A DNA stretch of 64,000 nucleotides from Allium sativum (Eukaryota > Streptophyta > Magnoliopsida > Asparagales > Amaryllidaceae): the NCBI GenBank assembly GCA_030737875.1, contig CM060923.1:489516453-489580452 (forward strand), written 5' to 3'. Position 1 is the first letter of the stretch. Every line of letters begins with the position of its first letter. Shown in pieces: positions 1 to 11,765 of this stretch. The notes below the pieces were generated by a model. It did not search any database. It was not told the origin of the DNA and saw only the letters and a program-made list of their open reading frames with translations. Both the position numbers and the translations under genes were made by a program.

Positions 1-111
1 AATAAAATTTAAAATTCCTCCCTGTGTTCGTCCTGCATACTACACACTTGTGCGCTTGCTGTAATTTATTTTAAAATTTGCGCTTTCTATTAAATAGGAA
101 AACGACGATCA
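1..111 (+). repeat. 3' end of an LTR related to element A
   Basis: Bases 1-111 align by eye with the last ~110 bases of both element-A LTRs (near 1905-2015 and 16122-16231), including the block CCTCCCTGTGTTCG and a terminal GATCA at 107-111. This is the right end of a second, diverged copy of the A family whose body lies outside the window. It appears to be inserted in the minus-strand LTR that resumes at 112; the TSD cannot be checked because the left end is missing. Confidence 0.75.
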
Positions 112-842
112 TAACGATTTATATTTTCGGAAAATTTCGCCATAACCTCCTTTGTATGAAGCACTCGGAAAAATATCAACTCACGTCTCTAGGCCCCCAT
201 AAATCAATATATATATATATATCCAATCAATATCAATTGGGAGATGCGTAAACATATATCGTCCCAACATCCATGTGGGGTTTACGTCATGTGAATAAAC
301 AATTGTGACTTATCTACACCCGAGGGAATGTGTAAAAATTTATCACCCCTTGACCCTGCGATGGGGATTAATCGCGATCTATGTGACTTATCTACACACA
401 AGAGAGACGTGTATATTTCTGTTATCTCAAGACCCATGTGGGGTTTGTTTTTAAATCCTGTGTTTTATCGTTATAGCTATTAAGTCCACATCATATAAGC
501 ATCAAACAATTTCATGTTGTATGACTATTTTGTCCAGTTCACATCGGATAATCACCTGACAATTACTTGATCTTTGGCCCTTCTGTCTTTGTCGTATAAG
601 CATCAAACATATACATGCTATACAGTTCACATCGTATAAGAATCAAGCAGCTTCAAGCTTATATGAGTATGTTATGCTATGCTATGTAGTGCGGTCCACA
701 TTTATTATTCATTATTCAATGGTGCATGTTTAATTACACACAAGAAACCATCACAGCGCATCCAATTCACACACTATCAATGATAATAACTAAACCGCGT
801 AATCAATATCATTTAAGGCACAATTAATTCCCAATAGACTTG
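112..842 (-). repeat. old chromovirus-type LTR fragment F, left piece
   Basis: On the minus strand this piece matches element-B LTR blocks near 38330-38580 and 49130-49380. Shared parts are the CCCCACAYGGGTCT motif, the CACGTCTCT block, the GGGGTGA-ATTT block, and an ACAAAGGAGGTTATGGCGAA block (here at about 140-160, reversed). It is therefore an inverted relative of the B LTR. It is interrupted by the element ending at 111 and by element A at 843. No gene is seen in it. Confidence 0.65.
838..842. other. target-site duplication of element A, left copy
   Basis: ACTTG immediately precedes the TG of the 5' LTR and is repeated directly after the CA of the 3' LTR at 16232-16236, as expected for a 5-bp retroviral-type integration. 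Confidence 0.9.
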
Positions 843-2015
843 TGATTAACATGTAAAAGTGTTTATTTTTGCGCTAATATCTTATCTCTATTGTATATAA
901 ATAAAATTACTTTGGGTGTTTTTGTGTATTTTCACATATTATCAATAAATGTTACCTTTATCTCAATCAAAGACCAATTACATAGAAAATTTCTACTTTT
1001 CGAAAGCAACAAGTTTTCAATCACAAAGGAAGTTGTAACACACTGGTAAAGGCCTGGAAATTTGCTATAATGTTCTGAGTTTGATCCCTGTCAATTCCAA
1101 TTTTTATAAAGAAAGGAACACGAAGCTACACACCCGGCCTCCTATGTTTTGAAGAATATATGGACTAGTGATATGTTATATATATATACATAGTCATGCA
1201 TGTGTGTGTGTATATATATATAATATATACACTTAATAAAGATTTTAGGAATTTGGCATATTCCTGTCAAAGAATTTAAATCAAATCAATTATGTTTTAT
1301 TGCCATGCAAAAGAAAAGGGAAGACTTTGATTAAAAATCTCTAACTAAGCACATGCTTACCTTTCCACTGACAGTACCATACATCAAAAGGAATGCATTG
1401 ATTACAGATCTTCAATCAAACACCATGAAATGAATATTCTTTTTTTCTTTGGAAAGAATTTCTTTTCGTATTTTTAGCCCTTATATTCACATTGATGAGG
1501 AGACTACATCCCCTATGAATACCTCTGGTGTTCATTGTAAACAAATATTCCATTTTTCTGTATTCTCTTCTTATCCTTAATAAAGTTTTTCTTCATTCCA
1601 GTTTATTATCTTTTCTTTTGTAACAATACGTGTTTTCTACTCAATTAATTTTGGTAGAACACGAATTCTTATTGTTAATTTTGTATTGCATATTAGTGAT
1701 TGACCGTTCGATTAGATTCAACAACAATTCTAATTTTAATTTTCTGCTGTTGTTTTTGTTTGTTGTTTATTTTCTAGTAATTTGTTCTTTTGTCTTAATT
1801 GTTGAATTTAGTATAGATCCGATTAGATTCAAATCTATAATAATTTCAGTAGCATCAATTCAAATCTCCAAATATTGTCTAACTCACCCAAGAAATGTAA
1901 TAATAATAAAATTTAAAATTCCTCCCTGTGTTCGACCTGCATATTACACGATATGAGCGCTTCCAGTTATTATAATAAATTTGTGCTTTTCTAATTCATA
2001 GAAAAGTGTCTATCA
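843..2015 (+). repeat. 5' LTR of element A
   Basis: Starts TGATTAACATG and ends GTCTATCA; it aligns along its length with 8088-8580 plus 15562-16231. It holds a TA/TG microsatellite near 1176-1230 and an AATAAAG polyadenylation-like motif near 1579. The 108-residue reading frame at 1630-1956 recurs as a 122-residue frame in the other LTR (15849-16217) only because the LTRs are copies; it resembles no protein I know. Confidence 0.92.
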
Positions 2016-2021
2016 AGTTTT

Positions 2022-2039
2022 TGGCGTAGTTGCTGGGGA
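2022..2039 (+). other. primer-binding site of element A
   Basis: TGGCGTAGTTGCTGGGGA lies 6 bases after the LTR end. It is a diverged form of TGGCGCCGTTGCCGGGGA, the primer-binding sequence typical of Athila/Tat elements. Its position and sequence fix the plus orientation and the LTR end. Confidence 0.8.
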
Positions 2040-4021
2040 GGCAACAATTAAATTTTATTATTTATTTAATTTCTGATTCGTGTTAGTTTTTATTTTATTT
2101 TATTTTTCCTTCTTGTTTTCTTGTATATATAGAAAAAAAGCTTGATTGGATATATTTAGTATTATACATAGATACTGTAATCTTCTAAACAAGAGAAAAA
2201 AAACTTGTCAAATTTTCTTGATTTCATTTCTTTTTTTTCTCCATCTATTTCCTTCTTTTTCTTTCCTATTTACAAAATCTTTCCAATTTTTTTATATTTT
2301 TTTTCTTTTCTTTGCGGTCTTTGTTGCTACATAACCGATCCACTTTGTCCATCATTCACTGTCCATACCATCGCCACCATTGTCCATCCCCACAACCACC
2401 GTTCAAACTGCATTGAACAACGTTGATCACAAAGATTTGAGTTGTGCAAAAACCACCTTGCGAACGAAAATCGACACTCCACAAAACCATCACAAACCAA
2501 CTTGCCAATCTAAACCAAGTTCAGCAGTTCACCGATCACGAAAAAAAACCGCGTTCACAACTTTCCACCCAACATCAAAAGCCGATCATCATCAACGCAA
2601 TAGTCCAATTCTCATCACACAAAAGAACCGCTTGTCCAATTCGAAGATCTAGCTTCACCGTCGCAAAAACCACTTCGAAATCACAACAAAATTCAACAGC
2701 GATCAAACTCAGATCTCGCACCACGTCCAGACATCATCAACCACATATCCACGTTTTCAGATCGCCACTGCCACATCAAAACTCACGGACCGAACGCCCA
2801 AATCGAGGCCATCACCTAATCCTATTCGAACCATATCCGAAACCCCAAATTCCTGAAAACCGAAATTTCGTTTCCTATCCGATCTTGAAAAAGGATAGAA
2901 ATAATTTGGGAAATTGTTTATTAAATCAAGGAGGACTGGTTGATTGGGAGACTCAGTTTGTAATAAAATTCCTATTATATTGACTGTGTTTTAGCGTGTG
3001 AAATTGGTAAGTGCGTGGCATCTTTTTTTTTTTTTAAAAAAAATCTTTTTGGTGTGAGTATAGTTGGGACGCTGGTTTCCAATTGTTGTTTGAGAGCATG
3101 AATTTCCTTTAATTCTTTGTACGTGAGTTCTGTGTCACAAGGTAGGTTTTATTGAATTAATTTAGTTTTAGTTTTATTCCTTGTTAGTTTTTATTAGTTC
3201 ATTCATTCAAAAAAAGAAGAAGAAAAAAAGGAAAGGATAGTGAGTTTTACTCTATTTTTTAGGCTTAATTTTTATTACCAAGTAGTTTTGCTTGTTTTAT
3301 TTCTTTTAGTCGAGTCCGTTTGTTAGTTCGATTTTTATTTTCTTTCAATTCAGTTTTTTTTCTTTCTTTTGTTTGTTTTATTGATTTAAAAAAAAAGCAA
3401 ATTCAGAAGCGAGAAAAGTATTCAAGCAGCAAATAGGAAATTCAAAGGTCAATCGAGTTACGAACAGTTGATTTGAATTGTCAGTGCTACTCAATTGCAC
3501 TGGATGGACTGCCATACCCCACTGTAATTTTTTTAAACTCTACAGGTGTTGCAGTTGCTTAAAAAATATATAGACATTGCTTGTAAAAAAAATTCTGCAG
3601 GGGCAGCGGCTTGCTTGTACAATTTATTTAATTTTTGCGGTTAATATTATTTGATTGTCGTGGTTGGCTGAAATTTCCATAATTGTAGTCATTATTCTCA
3701 TCGATTTTCAATTACAAAACTTGATTTGATTTACAAAATAATAAACTACAAGAGTTTATTTTATGAAATTGATTCTCTCAAGGGTTTGATCGCGGATACA
3801 TATTAGTTCAATTTTTGAACTTCTAGCAAAAGAGGTTGCATACTACCCGTAAAACATTGGTCGTATCCCTTAGTATTTATACTATACATGAACGACCATA
3901 AGACCCTCTCCCCTCTTCAAATCGAAATTATCAACTAATAATATATACTTGAGTACGTTATTTGTTCTGTAATAAAAGCTACTTGTGTCAACGTTAAGTT
4001 TTGGACTTTTTATATTCAACA
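2040..4021 (+). other. untranslated leader of element A
   Basis: About 2 kb between the primer site and the gag start. It begins with T-rich tracts, then a C/A-rich stretch (2330-2860) that is open by chance in two frames (2380-2652 and 2444-2983), then more T-rich sequence. The reading frames are low in complexity and resemble no known protein. Long leaders are usual in this retrotransposon group. Confidence 0.6.
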
Positions 4022-5457
4022 ATGATGAGTGAAAAAAGTGTTAGCCACCATAATTCTTTTAGGGGTTCTCAAATAAACCAAAACTTTCCAAACGAGATGG
4101 ATCAAAATCGAATTAATCAAAACTTTCAAAATCTCAACCTAGAAATGGATAGACACTTATCTCTTCGAGATCGATGTTACCCCACTAGGACTGTTCAACC
4201 TTCTGTTATCGTATTTCCACCATTCGAAGGAAATTTTGAGCTTAAACATTCTTTTATTCAAGGGGTACCAAAATTTACTGGTTCTGAAAATCCTTACGAA
4301 TTTCTAAATGAATTTGAATTGTATTCATCCACTACTAGAATGCAACAATTATCTAATGAATCAATCAAGCTAAGGCTAATTCCATTCGCACTACTTGAAA
4401 GTGCTAAATGATGGCTAAATTCTCTTCCAAAACATTCCATAAGAAGTTGAGATGAATTTGTCAATGTATTCCTGTAAAAGTTTTTCCCTTTCCATAAAAC
4501 TCTAAAGATCCGAATTGAAATAAATCAGTTTTCTCAAATTGAGGGGGAAGCGTTTTCAAAATACTTTGAAAGATTCAACCAACTTCTATATAGTTGTCCT
4601 CATTATGCAATTCAAAAACATCATTTATGTCAAATTGTATATGAAGGGCTAAACTATCAAACTTGCACAAAACTAGAATCAACGTGTGGAGGAGAATTTA
4701 TGTCTAAAATAGCCGATGAATCTTGGGAATTCTTAGAAAATTATTCTGAAAAGGACATGCAATGGGAATCAATTCGTGTTCCCATCCGTACTTCCACTAG
4801 AGCAGTGCATGCCATGGATCCAGTTCAAATTCCCTTAGAAACTCAAACTACTCAAATCATAGAAGGACAACCTCATTATTACCCTAAAGATCAAGCAAAT
4901 GTCATAGCTCAAAATGGTCCTTACTCATCGACGTATAACCCTAGTTAGAGAAATCATCCAAATTTCTCGTGGTCTAATCCTAATAATGTCCCTAATCCAT
5001 CATACATGATTCCGAATCCGAATTAACAAGTTCCAATTTCCAATCCTTAAACTTCTCAACTATCACCTCAATCTAAGCCTTTAAGTCAACCATATAGGCA
5101 TTCTAACTTTCAACCATCAACTCGGTCTCCTCAATCTTCCCAAGAAATTGTTCGATTAGAGAAACAAATAAACGATCAAGATTCCAAACTCGAACAAATG
5201 ATGAATATGATGAAGGAACTAATGAAAAGTAACGAGAAAGGGAAATTGCCTAGTTAACCCGAGGTGAACCCAAAATATAATTCTCATAATTTGAATCCTT
5301 GTGAGGACGGAAATAATAGTTCGGTTAATGCTATCACCACCCTTCTGTCTGGAAAAACGATTGAAAATCATGATTCTTTTGAACCTTCCAAATCTCCAAC
5401 TTCTTTGAATGTTGGCAATCCTAACATCTCTTCTTCTAATACCGGCAACCCCGATGA
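4022..5457 (+). pseudogene. gag: gag of element A (Athila/Tat type), broken
   Basis: The first in-frame ATG is at 4022; frame 2 stays recognisable to about 5457. The order fits an Athila/Tat capsid. A stretch with FELKHSFIQ and PKFTG, then YEFLNEFELYSS, and IKLRLIPFAL lie at 4230-4400. A WLNSLP block follows a TGA at 4409. Then come FERFNQLL-SCPHY and a GGEFMSKIADESWEFLENY block at 4690-4745. The C-terminal part is rich in Pro, Asn and Ser, with a possible short coiled coil near 5155-5235. In-frame stops include 4409, 4448, 4475 and 4946, with others further on. The product would be the structural particle protein that packages the RNA. Around 5457 the reading moves to frame 0, where the protease is. 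With this many stops it cannot make Gag. Confidence 0.85.
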
Positions 5458-6163
5458 TATCTTCCTCTAATGTTGGCAATCCAAACATCACATCCTCTAC
5501 ACCCTTACCTCCTTCACTTCCTATATCGAAACCTTCTCCTTCGAAAGATCAAAATTCTAAAAGAGTCTATAAACCAATAGCTCCATATCCTTATAGACTT
5601 AACAATAAAAAGAAGGATGCGAATTTCGAAAAAATTCTTGAAATCTTCAAAAAAGTCCTAATCAATATTCCACTCTTAGACACCATCAAACAAATTCCTC
5701 AACATGCCAAATGTCTCAAGGATTTATGCACCCAAAAATGAGCCACTAATGTTCCAAGAATTGTCTTCTTGACTGCCAATACTAGCTCTATTTTCTCGAA
5801 TCCTTCACAAATCAAGTATAAGGACCCCGGTTGCCCTACAATCGGTTGTAAAATACGAAATACTCACATTGGTCATGCCCTACTTGATCTTGGTGTAAGT
5901 GTCAATCTTCTTCCCTACACTGTTTGTCGTCAACTAGGACTAGGGGAATTGAAACCCACGAACATAAAAATTCAACTAGCCGATCGATCTTTCAAAAAGC
6001 CATTGGGTATAATTGAAAATGTCTTGATTCAAATTGAACAATTCTATTTCCCCATGGATTTCATAGTTCTAGAAACCAAGCCTGTTTCGAATAATAATAG
6101 TCAAATTTCATTGATTTTGGGTCATCCCTTTTTAGCTACCTCGAATGTTATCATTAATTGTTA
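5457..6163 (+). pseudogene. retropepsin-like protease region of element A
   Basis: Frame 0 joins the gag frame near 5457. It continues with one stop after the TQK at 5741 and then an uninterrupted 131-residue stretch (5769-6164). The latter has the aspartic-protease core: HALLDLGVSVNLLPY, with the presumed catalytic Asp at 5886. DLG in place of DTG is common in Athila/Tat proteases. A later part has IQLADRSFKKPLG and ends with LILGHPFLATSNVIINC, the usual second half of the fold. Its role would be to cleave the Gag polyprotein. After the stop near 6164 weakly related residues run to about 6400, with more stops, and then similarity ends; no RT follows. The one-base frame change and the stops make it a pseudogene. 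Confidence 0.82.
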
Positions 6164-6164
6164 G

Positions 6165-8087
6165 AGCGGCCAACTTTGATTATCGTTTGGGCACTTAACC
6201 ATTGAATTGAATATTTTTCATCAACCCAAAGAAATGGAAATAGAAGAAGTCGACATAATTGAAACAGTTTTAGATGACATGTCTAATTTATCTCCTTGAG
6301 AAGGTTCACTTTCCTCAATAGATGTGCCCACTATGTCTTCTGAAGAATTATTTGAAGATGAGCTTAAATTTTTCAATTGCCGAATTAGGAGAATGTCTCA
6401 AAAATAATCTTAATTCCATATCAATAAATGAGATTTTGGTTAAACGCTCAAGTTTATGGGATTATGATAATTTTAATATGAATGATATAAACCATTGGTT
6501 CAACAATATTTTCATAGGGATAATTTTGATTTTAGAATTCATTGACATGCCTATGGTACCTCACGAGTTTGGAGATAAGAAACCATCACTCATCATTTTC
6601 GATAAGAACAAGTGTGGGGGAAAAGGAAACATCACTCTTCGCCCAACATTAATCATCCTCATATATTTCATTTTGCATTTGATTTGCACACTCATATAGT
6701 TGCTGAATTACATTTTATTTTACAAATCATTATGCATTTAATCCATCTTTGGTTTCTATCTTTCACATTTAGGAAACATGTTTACAGTGTGGACACTGTT
6801 TAGTTGTAGTGTGGTGGGAGTTTGCATTGCATCCTTTTTACTTTTATTTTTCCTTTTCATTTTCATTGGACCATCATGCATTTTAGATCGTCGTAACATG
6901 CCACATATTTTTTTGAAATACGACTCATTTTAGATTGATACAACAAAATAAGATAACAAAATTTAGTCAGTTGATATTTTTTTTCTCTCAACTAAGATCG
7001 AATAAGAAATATAATGAAAAATTGAATTACAAGTGATAATAGTGTAACTGGTACATAAGGAGATTCTTAGATGATGGCCATGAAATATATTCCAAATTGT
7101 AGTCTTTGTTTAATGAGTGAAGGACTAAAAATACTTATATTGACTTTTCGAATCTTTGAAACTAAGTTGTGTTAAGATGAATTTGCGTAACTCTTTCTTC
7201 TTCTTATTCTTCTTCTTATTCTTCTTCTTATATTCAATAATAATAGTATTCCAAGGGTATCCAACATTTCTTGTGAAACTAGCATTAGTGTGCAAACCCG
7301 CCAAGCTCTTCCTGTCATCTTGTTGACAAAGTCAGCGTCGGTATATCTTGGTCTCGTTTTATGAGTTGGACAATTAAGGATTACCGACATCTTGTTGACA
7401 AAGTCAGTGTCGGTTTGCACAATCCGCCAATCTCTTTCCTAACTCTCCGTTAGTCCCTGAGGCAGCGCATGGGTGGTATACCTTGGTCGTTTAAGTTAAG
7501 TGTGTGTAATTAATCATAAATTTTAGTTTTTTTATATAGATAGAGAATAAGCAATGATGCCTAAGCACTTCTTGACCTTATTGATTTGACTAGTCATACA
7601 CAAGAAAATTAGAATACCACTTTGTAAACTGTGGCAAGCAAACTAAGAATTTATTTCATGGATGCACTATGTTATCAACCGAACCAACTGACCAAACTAG
7701 AATTTAACATTTGAAAAGTTGAATTATGTTGAAAGTTTGTGACAAGTTGAGGTATCAAAAATACAATCAACTGATTAGAAATTGTTAACTTAATTTGTTG
7801 TACCACTTTTGTAAAACAAGTCGTGTTTTCATTATTTTTGTTTTCGCTTGCATATGTCTATTGCATTCATGTAGTTGCACAAGAATCATAGCATGCTACA
7901 TTTGGATTTTGTGGGTAGTATCCGCTGAAAACCCTCATGAGACACCACTTGTCCTATTAGGGACATCTAGAGGTTTAATGGCTTGTTGCATACGCTCAAT
8001 GCAATCATGTTTCCTACGAAAGTGTGACCTACCTAGTTTAATTTTTGTTTTACTCAAGGACGAGTAAAAGATAAGTGTAGGGCTATT
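6165..8087 (+). other. non-coding 3' interior of element A, with polypurine tract region
   Basis: I find no RT, RNase H or integrase motif in any frame, although pol would lie here in a complete relative. The stretch holds a TTCTTCTTA-type microsatellite (7194-7232) and a direct repeat with TTGTTGACAAAGTCAG at about 7316-7345 and 7386-7416. The final ~50 bases contain CAAGGACGAGTAAAAG and ATAAGTGTAGGG, the usual kind of sequence just before the 3' LTR in Tat/Athila elements. The 90-residue frame at 7795-8067 covers this tail and is not a gene. Confidence 0.65.
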
Positions 8088-8580
8088 TGATTAACATGTT
8101 AAAGTGTTTATTTTTACGCTCATATCTTATCACTATTGTATATAAATAAAATTACTTTTGTTATTTTTGTATATTTTCACAGATTGTCAATAAATGTCTC
8201 CTTTATCTCAATCAAAGACCAATTACATAGAAAATTGCTACTTTTCGAAAGCAATAAATTTTCAATCACAAAGGAAGCTATAGAACATTGGTAAAAACCT
8301 GAAAATTTGCAATAATGTTTCGAGTTTGATCCCTGTCATGTCCAATTTTTATAAAGAAAGGAACATGAATGCTTCGCACCCCGCCTCCTGTGTTTTGAAT
8401 AATATATGGACTAGTGATATGTTATATATATATACATAGTCATGCATGTATATATATAATATATACACTTAATAAAGATTTTAGGAATTTGGCATATTCC
8501 TCTCAAAGAATTTAAATCAAATCAATTATGTTTTATTGCCATACAAAAGAAAAGGGAAGGCTTTGATTGAAAATCTCTAA
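8088..8580 (+). repeat. 3' LTR of element A, part 1
   Basis: Begins TGATTAACATG like the 5' LTR and follows it to the TCTCTAA at 8580, where the Harbinger element enters. It resumes at 15562. Confidence 0.9.
8578..8580. other. TAA target-site duplication of the Harbinger element (left)
   Basis: TAA at 8578-8580 and again at 15562-15564. The empty site is preserved in the 5' LTR of element A near 1339-1355 (TCTCTAACTAAGCACATGC), which has a single TAA. A TWA duplication is the signature of PIF/Harbinger. Confidence 0.92.
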
Positions 8581-8595
8581 GAGTATCTCCAACAG
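8581..8595 (+). repeat. left terminal inverted repeat of the Harbinger element
   Basis: GAGTATCTCCAACAG matches the reverse complement of 15547-15561 (GAGCATCTCCAACAG) with one mismatch. GAGCATCTCCAAC is a common plant Harbinger end. Confidence 0.92.
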
Positions 8596-8596
8596 C

Positions 8597-8715
8597 GTTA
8601 CGGGTCGTAACGTTACGGCCCGTAACATGTTGGGAGATATCTTTGATATCTCCCAACAGGCGCAAGCCGATAAAATCGGCTCGCGCTGCTCCCGCGCCTA
8701 TATATGGCGCGGGAG
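8597..8715. repeat. left subterminal repeats and hairpins of the Harbinger element
   Basis: Two adjacent 15-bp copies of GTTACGGGTCGTAAC (8597-8611 and 8612-8626, two mismatches) are followed by three structures. One is a 13-bp perfect stem, GTTGGGAGATATC, with a 3-base loop (8629-8657). Next is a CCGATAAAATCGGCTCGCG block (8667-8685), identical to one at the other end (15383-15401). The last is a 10-bp stem, CTCCCGCGCC, around a TATATAT loop (8689-8715). Subterminal motifs of this kind commonly bind transposase. The TATATAT could also serve as the TATA box of the PMD gene that starts at about 8838. Confidence 0.75.
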
Positions 8716-8837
8716 GGGGGGTTGTGTTTGCATCTATTATTTTCCCTCCAATTCCTCCTTTTTAATTTATTTTTATTCATACCGACGATGGGATGCCGCC
8801 ATGCATGATGAAGATGGGGATATAGACAGTTCCAGTT

Positions 8838-11340
8838 ATGCCAAAAGATGCATCTGGTCCAGCTTACCTTCCTCCACCAGCGGGGACGACGATTGGGGAC
8901 TTACGTATCCTCCACGAGCTGCCAGAGAGTTTCACTCATCGATCTTTTACCGTGCTGGCCACCTTTCAGGTATTAGTTTTAATTTTTTTTAATATCTGTA
9001 GTTACTAAACTGTTAAGTATGCCCTGTTGGTTTTACGTTATAGTTTAGTGCATGTACGTTATACGTTTTAGTAGTATGAACTGTTGGTTTTATAGTCATT
9101 TAACTGTTATAATTTTAATAGACTCAGTACATCTACCTTCGCGGGAGTTGGGCGAAGTTTGTTACACACGCCCTTGACATATTACCACTGCATATTCGGG
9201 AGAGGCTAGTTGGTAGTCCGTTCGGACTTTTTTTACATATTATACCTCCCCAGTCCTTCGATAGACCTTTGGTAGATGCCTTAGAAGAGAGATGGTGGCC
9301 TACGACACACACCTTTCACTTTCTGGATTTTGAGCTAGGTATCACCCCTACCGATTTTTACATGCTTACGGGGATTGAGATAGGCCGTCCAGATAGAGTC
9401 ACTTATCCATTTGATTCCTCTTTTGAGTCACCCGATTCGTACCTACAGTACTTGCCAGATTTGTCAGCGGCTCATATAGCTAATGATGCTGTTTCCGTTG
9501 CATATTTACTTCAGTATATTACAACGCATCTCGATGTGGTAGATTTCCACGACATAGTATACAGAGCTACCATTTTATACCTCCTTGGTTCGACGTTCTA
9601 TACGAACCAACAAAGTACGATTAGGCTAGGCTACCTAGCAGCACTAGTCGATTTAGAGCAGCTGCATATTTTTGATTGGGGCTCTGCTATATTGGGTTAT
9701 CTATACACCGCTCTTGACTCCTATGCTTTTTGAGAGTTTGGCCAGATGTTTGGTTTTTGGTACATGTTGCCGTGCTGGTACTACGAGTGCACGACCAACA
9801 TGCACCCACGCATGCAGCCCAGTGCCAGTCATGCTGCTGAGACCTTTTTCCCATGCATGCATAGATGGGAGAGTACTCACGGAGTTCGGCGTGCTCCTGC
9901 TGGTGTGTGACATGACTTGATGGAGGCTCGTACCCAGTTAGACATGAGGGAGAGGGGGAACATATTATGAGCACCTTGGGCTTCTTATTGGTTGTTACTT
10001 GCAGCGGATGGCCCAGTACCTGATGCCCATCCATTAGCCATTGCATGTCGATTATCTACTCGACGGGCCCTCTTGTTCCCACCGGCCCACCTTCCTATTT
10101 GGTACTTGGGAGATAGATGTTATTACCAGGGTATCGGTCAGTTGCGCGTACCTGGAGATCCACCTCTGCCACTTGATATGTTCGGGTCGCAGCGTACTAT
10201 AGGGAGACAATATGTGGCTGGTATGAGACAGGTAGGATAGGTTGATACGATCGATTTTCACTTACCCGATGCAGAGTTTGGTCCTTATTGGGTTAGGATA
10301 GCTCCTAGACGGTACTTACTGCCGGATTATACGCGGGGTGTGAACTCCGATCACGTTGGTCCCCGCTTGGTTACTGGTAGAGTTTACCCTTCGCCGTTTA
10401 CTTTTGATCCGACCCCTTCACAGATCTTCGACCCTCCTAAAGATTTCGCTCTAGCCGATACATTTCAGACATTTGATCTTAGCGGTGCACAGATATTCCT
10501 GCCTATTGTTCACCCACCTGCACACATGGTGCACGGTGTCCCTACTGCGGGATTATATCCGCCACATGAGGTAAAATTTGTACTTGTGAATTTACGTTGT
10601 ATGTTATACGCTATACAAACTGATTTTATATGTTCTATATATGCAGTATGCACCCCGGTTGGACTAGCATAGGATACATATTGCGGCTATTCAGGAGACG
10701 GCGCTACTACATTCTCAGTCCATGTATGAGGAGCACCAGGCGATTGTTCAGGGATTGCAGGAGCAGATCTATGACTTACAGGCCAGATTAGCGGCAGTAG
10801 GGGGTGGTGATACAACAGCATCAAGTACCATTGTAGAGTCATGTACTGGTGGAGGTTCAGGAGGCGGAGTAGGAAGTTCAGGAGGTGGACTAGGAGGGGG
10901 TGATGGACTAGGAGGGGGAGGGGGTGACGGAGACGGAGTCGGGGGGTGGGGGAGACGGAGTAGGAGGGGGTGACGGACTTGGAGGTGGAGGAGGTGACAG
11001 ACTAGGAGGGGGATACGGAGTTGGAGGGGCTGACGGAGTTAGAGGGGGTGACGGAGTTATAGGGGGTGACGGACTTGGAGGTGAAGGGGGTGACGGGCTA
11101 GGAGGGGGAGACTGAGTAGGAGGGGGTGACGGACTTGGAGGTGGACGGGGTGACGGAGTAGGAGAGGGGGACAGACTTGGAGGTGGAGGGGGTGACGGAC
11201 TAGGAAGGGGAGACAGAGTCGTATGGGGTGACGAACTAGGAGGTAGTGATGACGATATTCCGTATTATGACCCTTCTTCTGATAGCGGGGACGACATGTC
11301 TTTGGATGGTGCTGACGATGATGCCGCATATTTATCATGA
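8838..11340 (+). pseudogene. plant mobile domain (PMD/MAIN-like) gene in the Harbinger element, broken
   Basis: Three exons are read: 8838-8969, 9122-10570 and 10647-11340. The introns are GT...AG (8970-9121 and 10571-10646) and both keep phase 0. Exon 2 carries the PMD: LVDALEERWWPTTHTFHF, LDFELGITPTDFYMLTGIEIG, then a Trp/Tyr-rich part (GFWYMLPCWYYE) and WLLLAADGPVPDAHP. Exon 3 encodes a short putative coiled coil (YEEHQAIVQGLQEQIYDLQ), a Gly/Asp repeat (10850-11225) and an acidic tail ending at a TGA at 11338. In the PMD family, MAIN and MAIL1 are nuclear proteins that help silence transposons, and other members ride inside transposons. Stops in frame lie at 9731, 9908, 9968, 10238 and 10665, and the Gly repeat shifts frame near 10920. 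I chose 8838 as the first ATG in frame after a stop; the true start may lie upstream. Confidence 0.8.
10850..11225 (+). repeat. G-rich minisatellite coding for a Gly/Asp repeat
   Basis: Irregular repeats of GGAGGGGGTGACGGACTTGG type (about 18-24 bp), within PMD exon 3. They encode GGGDGLGG-type repeats. Unit number and length vary, and one indel causes the frame change near 10920. Confidence 0.85.
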
Positions 11341-11394
11341 TGTATATTTGTGTAGGTTGCGATGTATATATATGTATGGTTCGATGTATATATT

Positions 11395-11765
11395 TGTGTG
11401 CCTCGATGTTTTGCTTGTTTCATATGTTCTGTGTAATGTTTGCTCGTTTCATATGTTCTGTGTAATGTTTGCTCGTTTCATATGTTCTGTGTAATGTTTG
11501 CTCGTTTCATATGTTCTATGTAATGTTTGCTCATTTCCTGTATATATATGTATGGCTCGATGTATGTAAGTGTATGTCTCTATGTTTTGGACTATATGTA
11601 TGTTTATGTCTCGATGTATGTTATTTTATTATGTGTTCTGTAATATGTGTTGTTTCATATGTTCTGTGAAATGTTTGCTGGTTTCATATGTTCTGTCTAC
11701 TGTTTGCTCATTCATATGTTCTGTGTCATTCCATATGTTATGTGTAATGTTTGCTCATTTATTAT
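11395..11765 (+). repeat. 29-bp tandem repeats (TTTCATATGTTCTGTGTAAT type)
   Basis: Just after the PMD stop codon. Near-identical 29-bp units occur at about 11418-11530, followed by diverged units to 11760 with intervening TATG/TGTATG-rich sequence. Short frames across it (11246-11917) are repeat artefacts. Confidence 0.8.

Noticed and set aside
1630..1956. 108-residue hydrophobic frame, with a 122-residue partner at 15849-16217
   Set aside because: Both lie at the same place in the two LTRs of element A and differ in length; the repetition reflects LTR identity, not a gene family.
2380..2983. Two overlapping 90- and 179-residue frames
   Set aside because: Both are in the C/A-rich leader of element A, in different frames, low in complexity, without recognisable domain.
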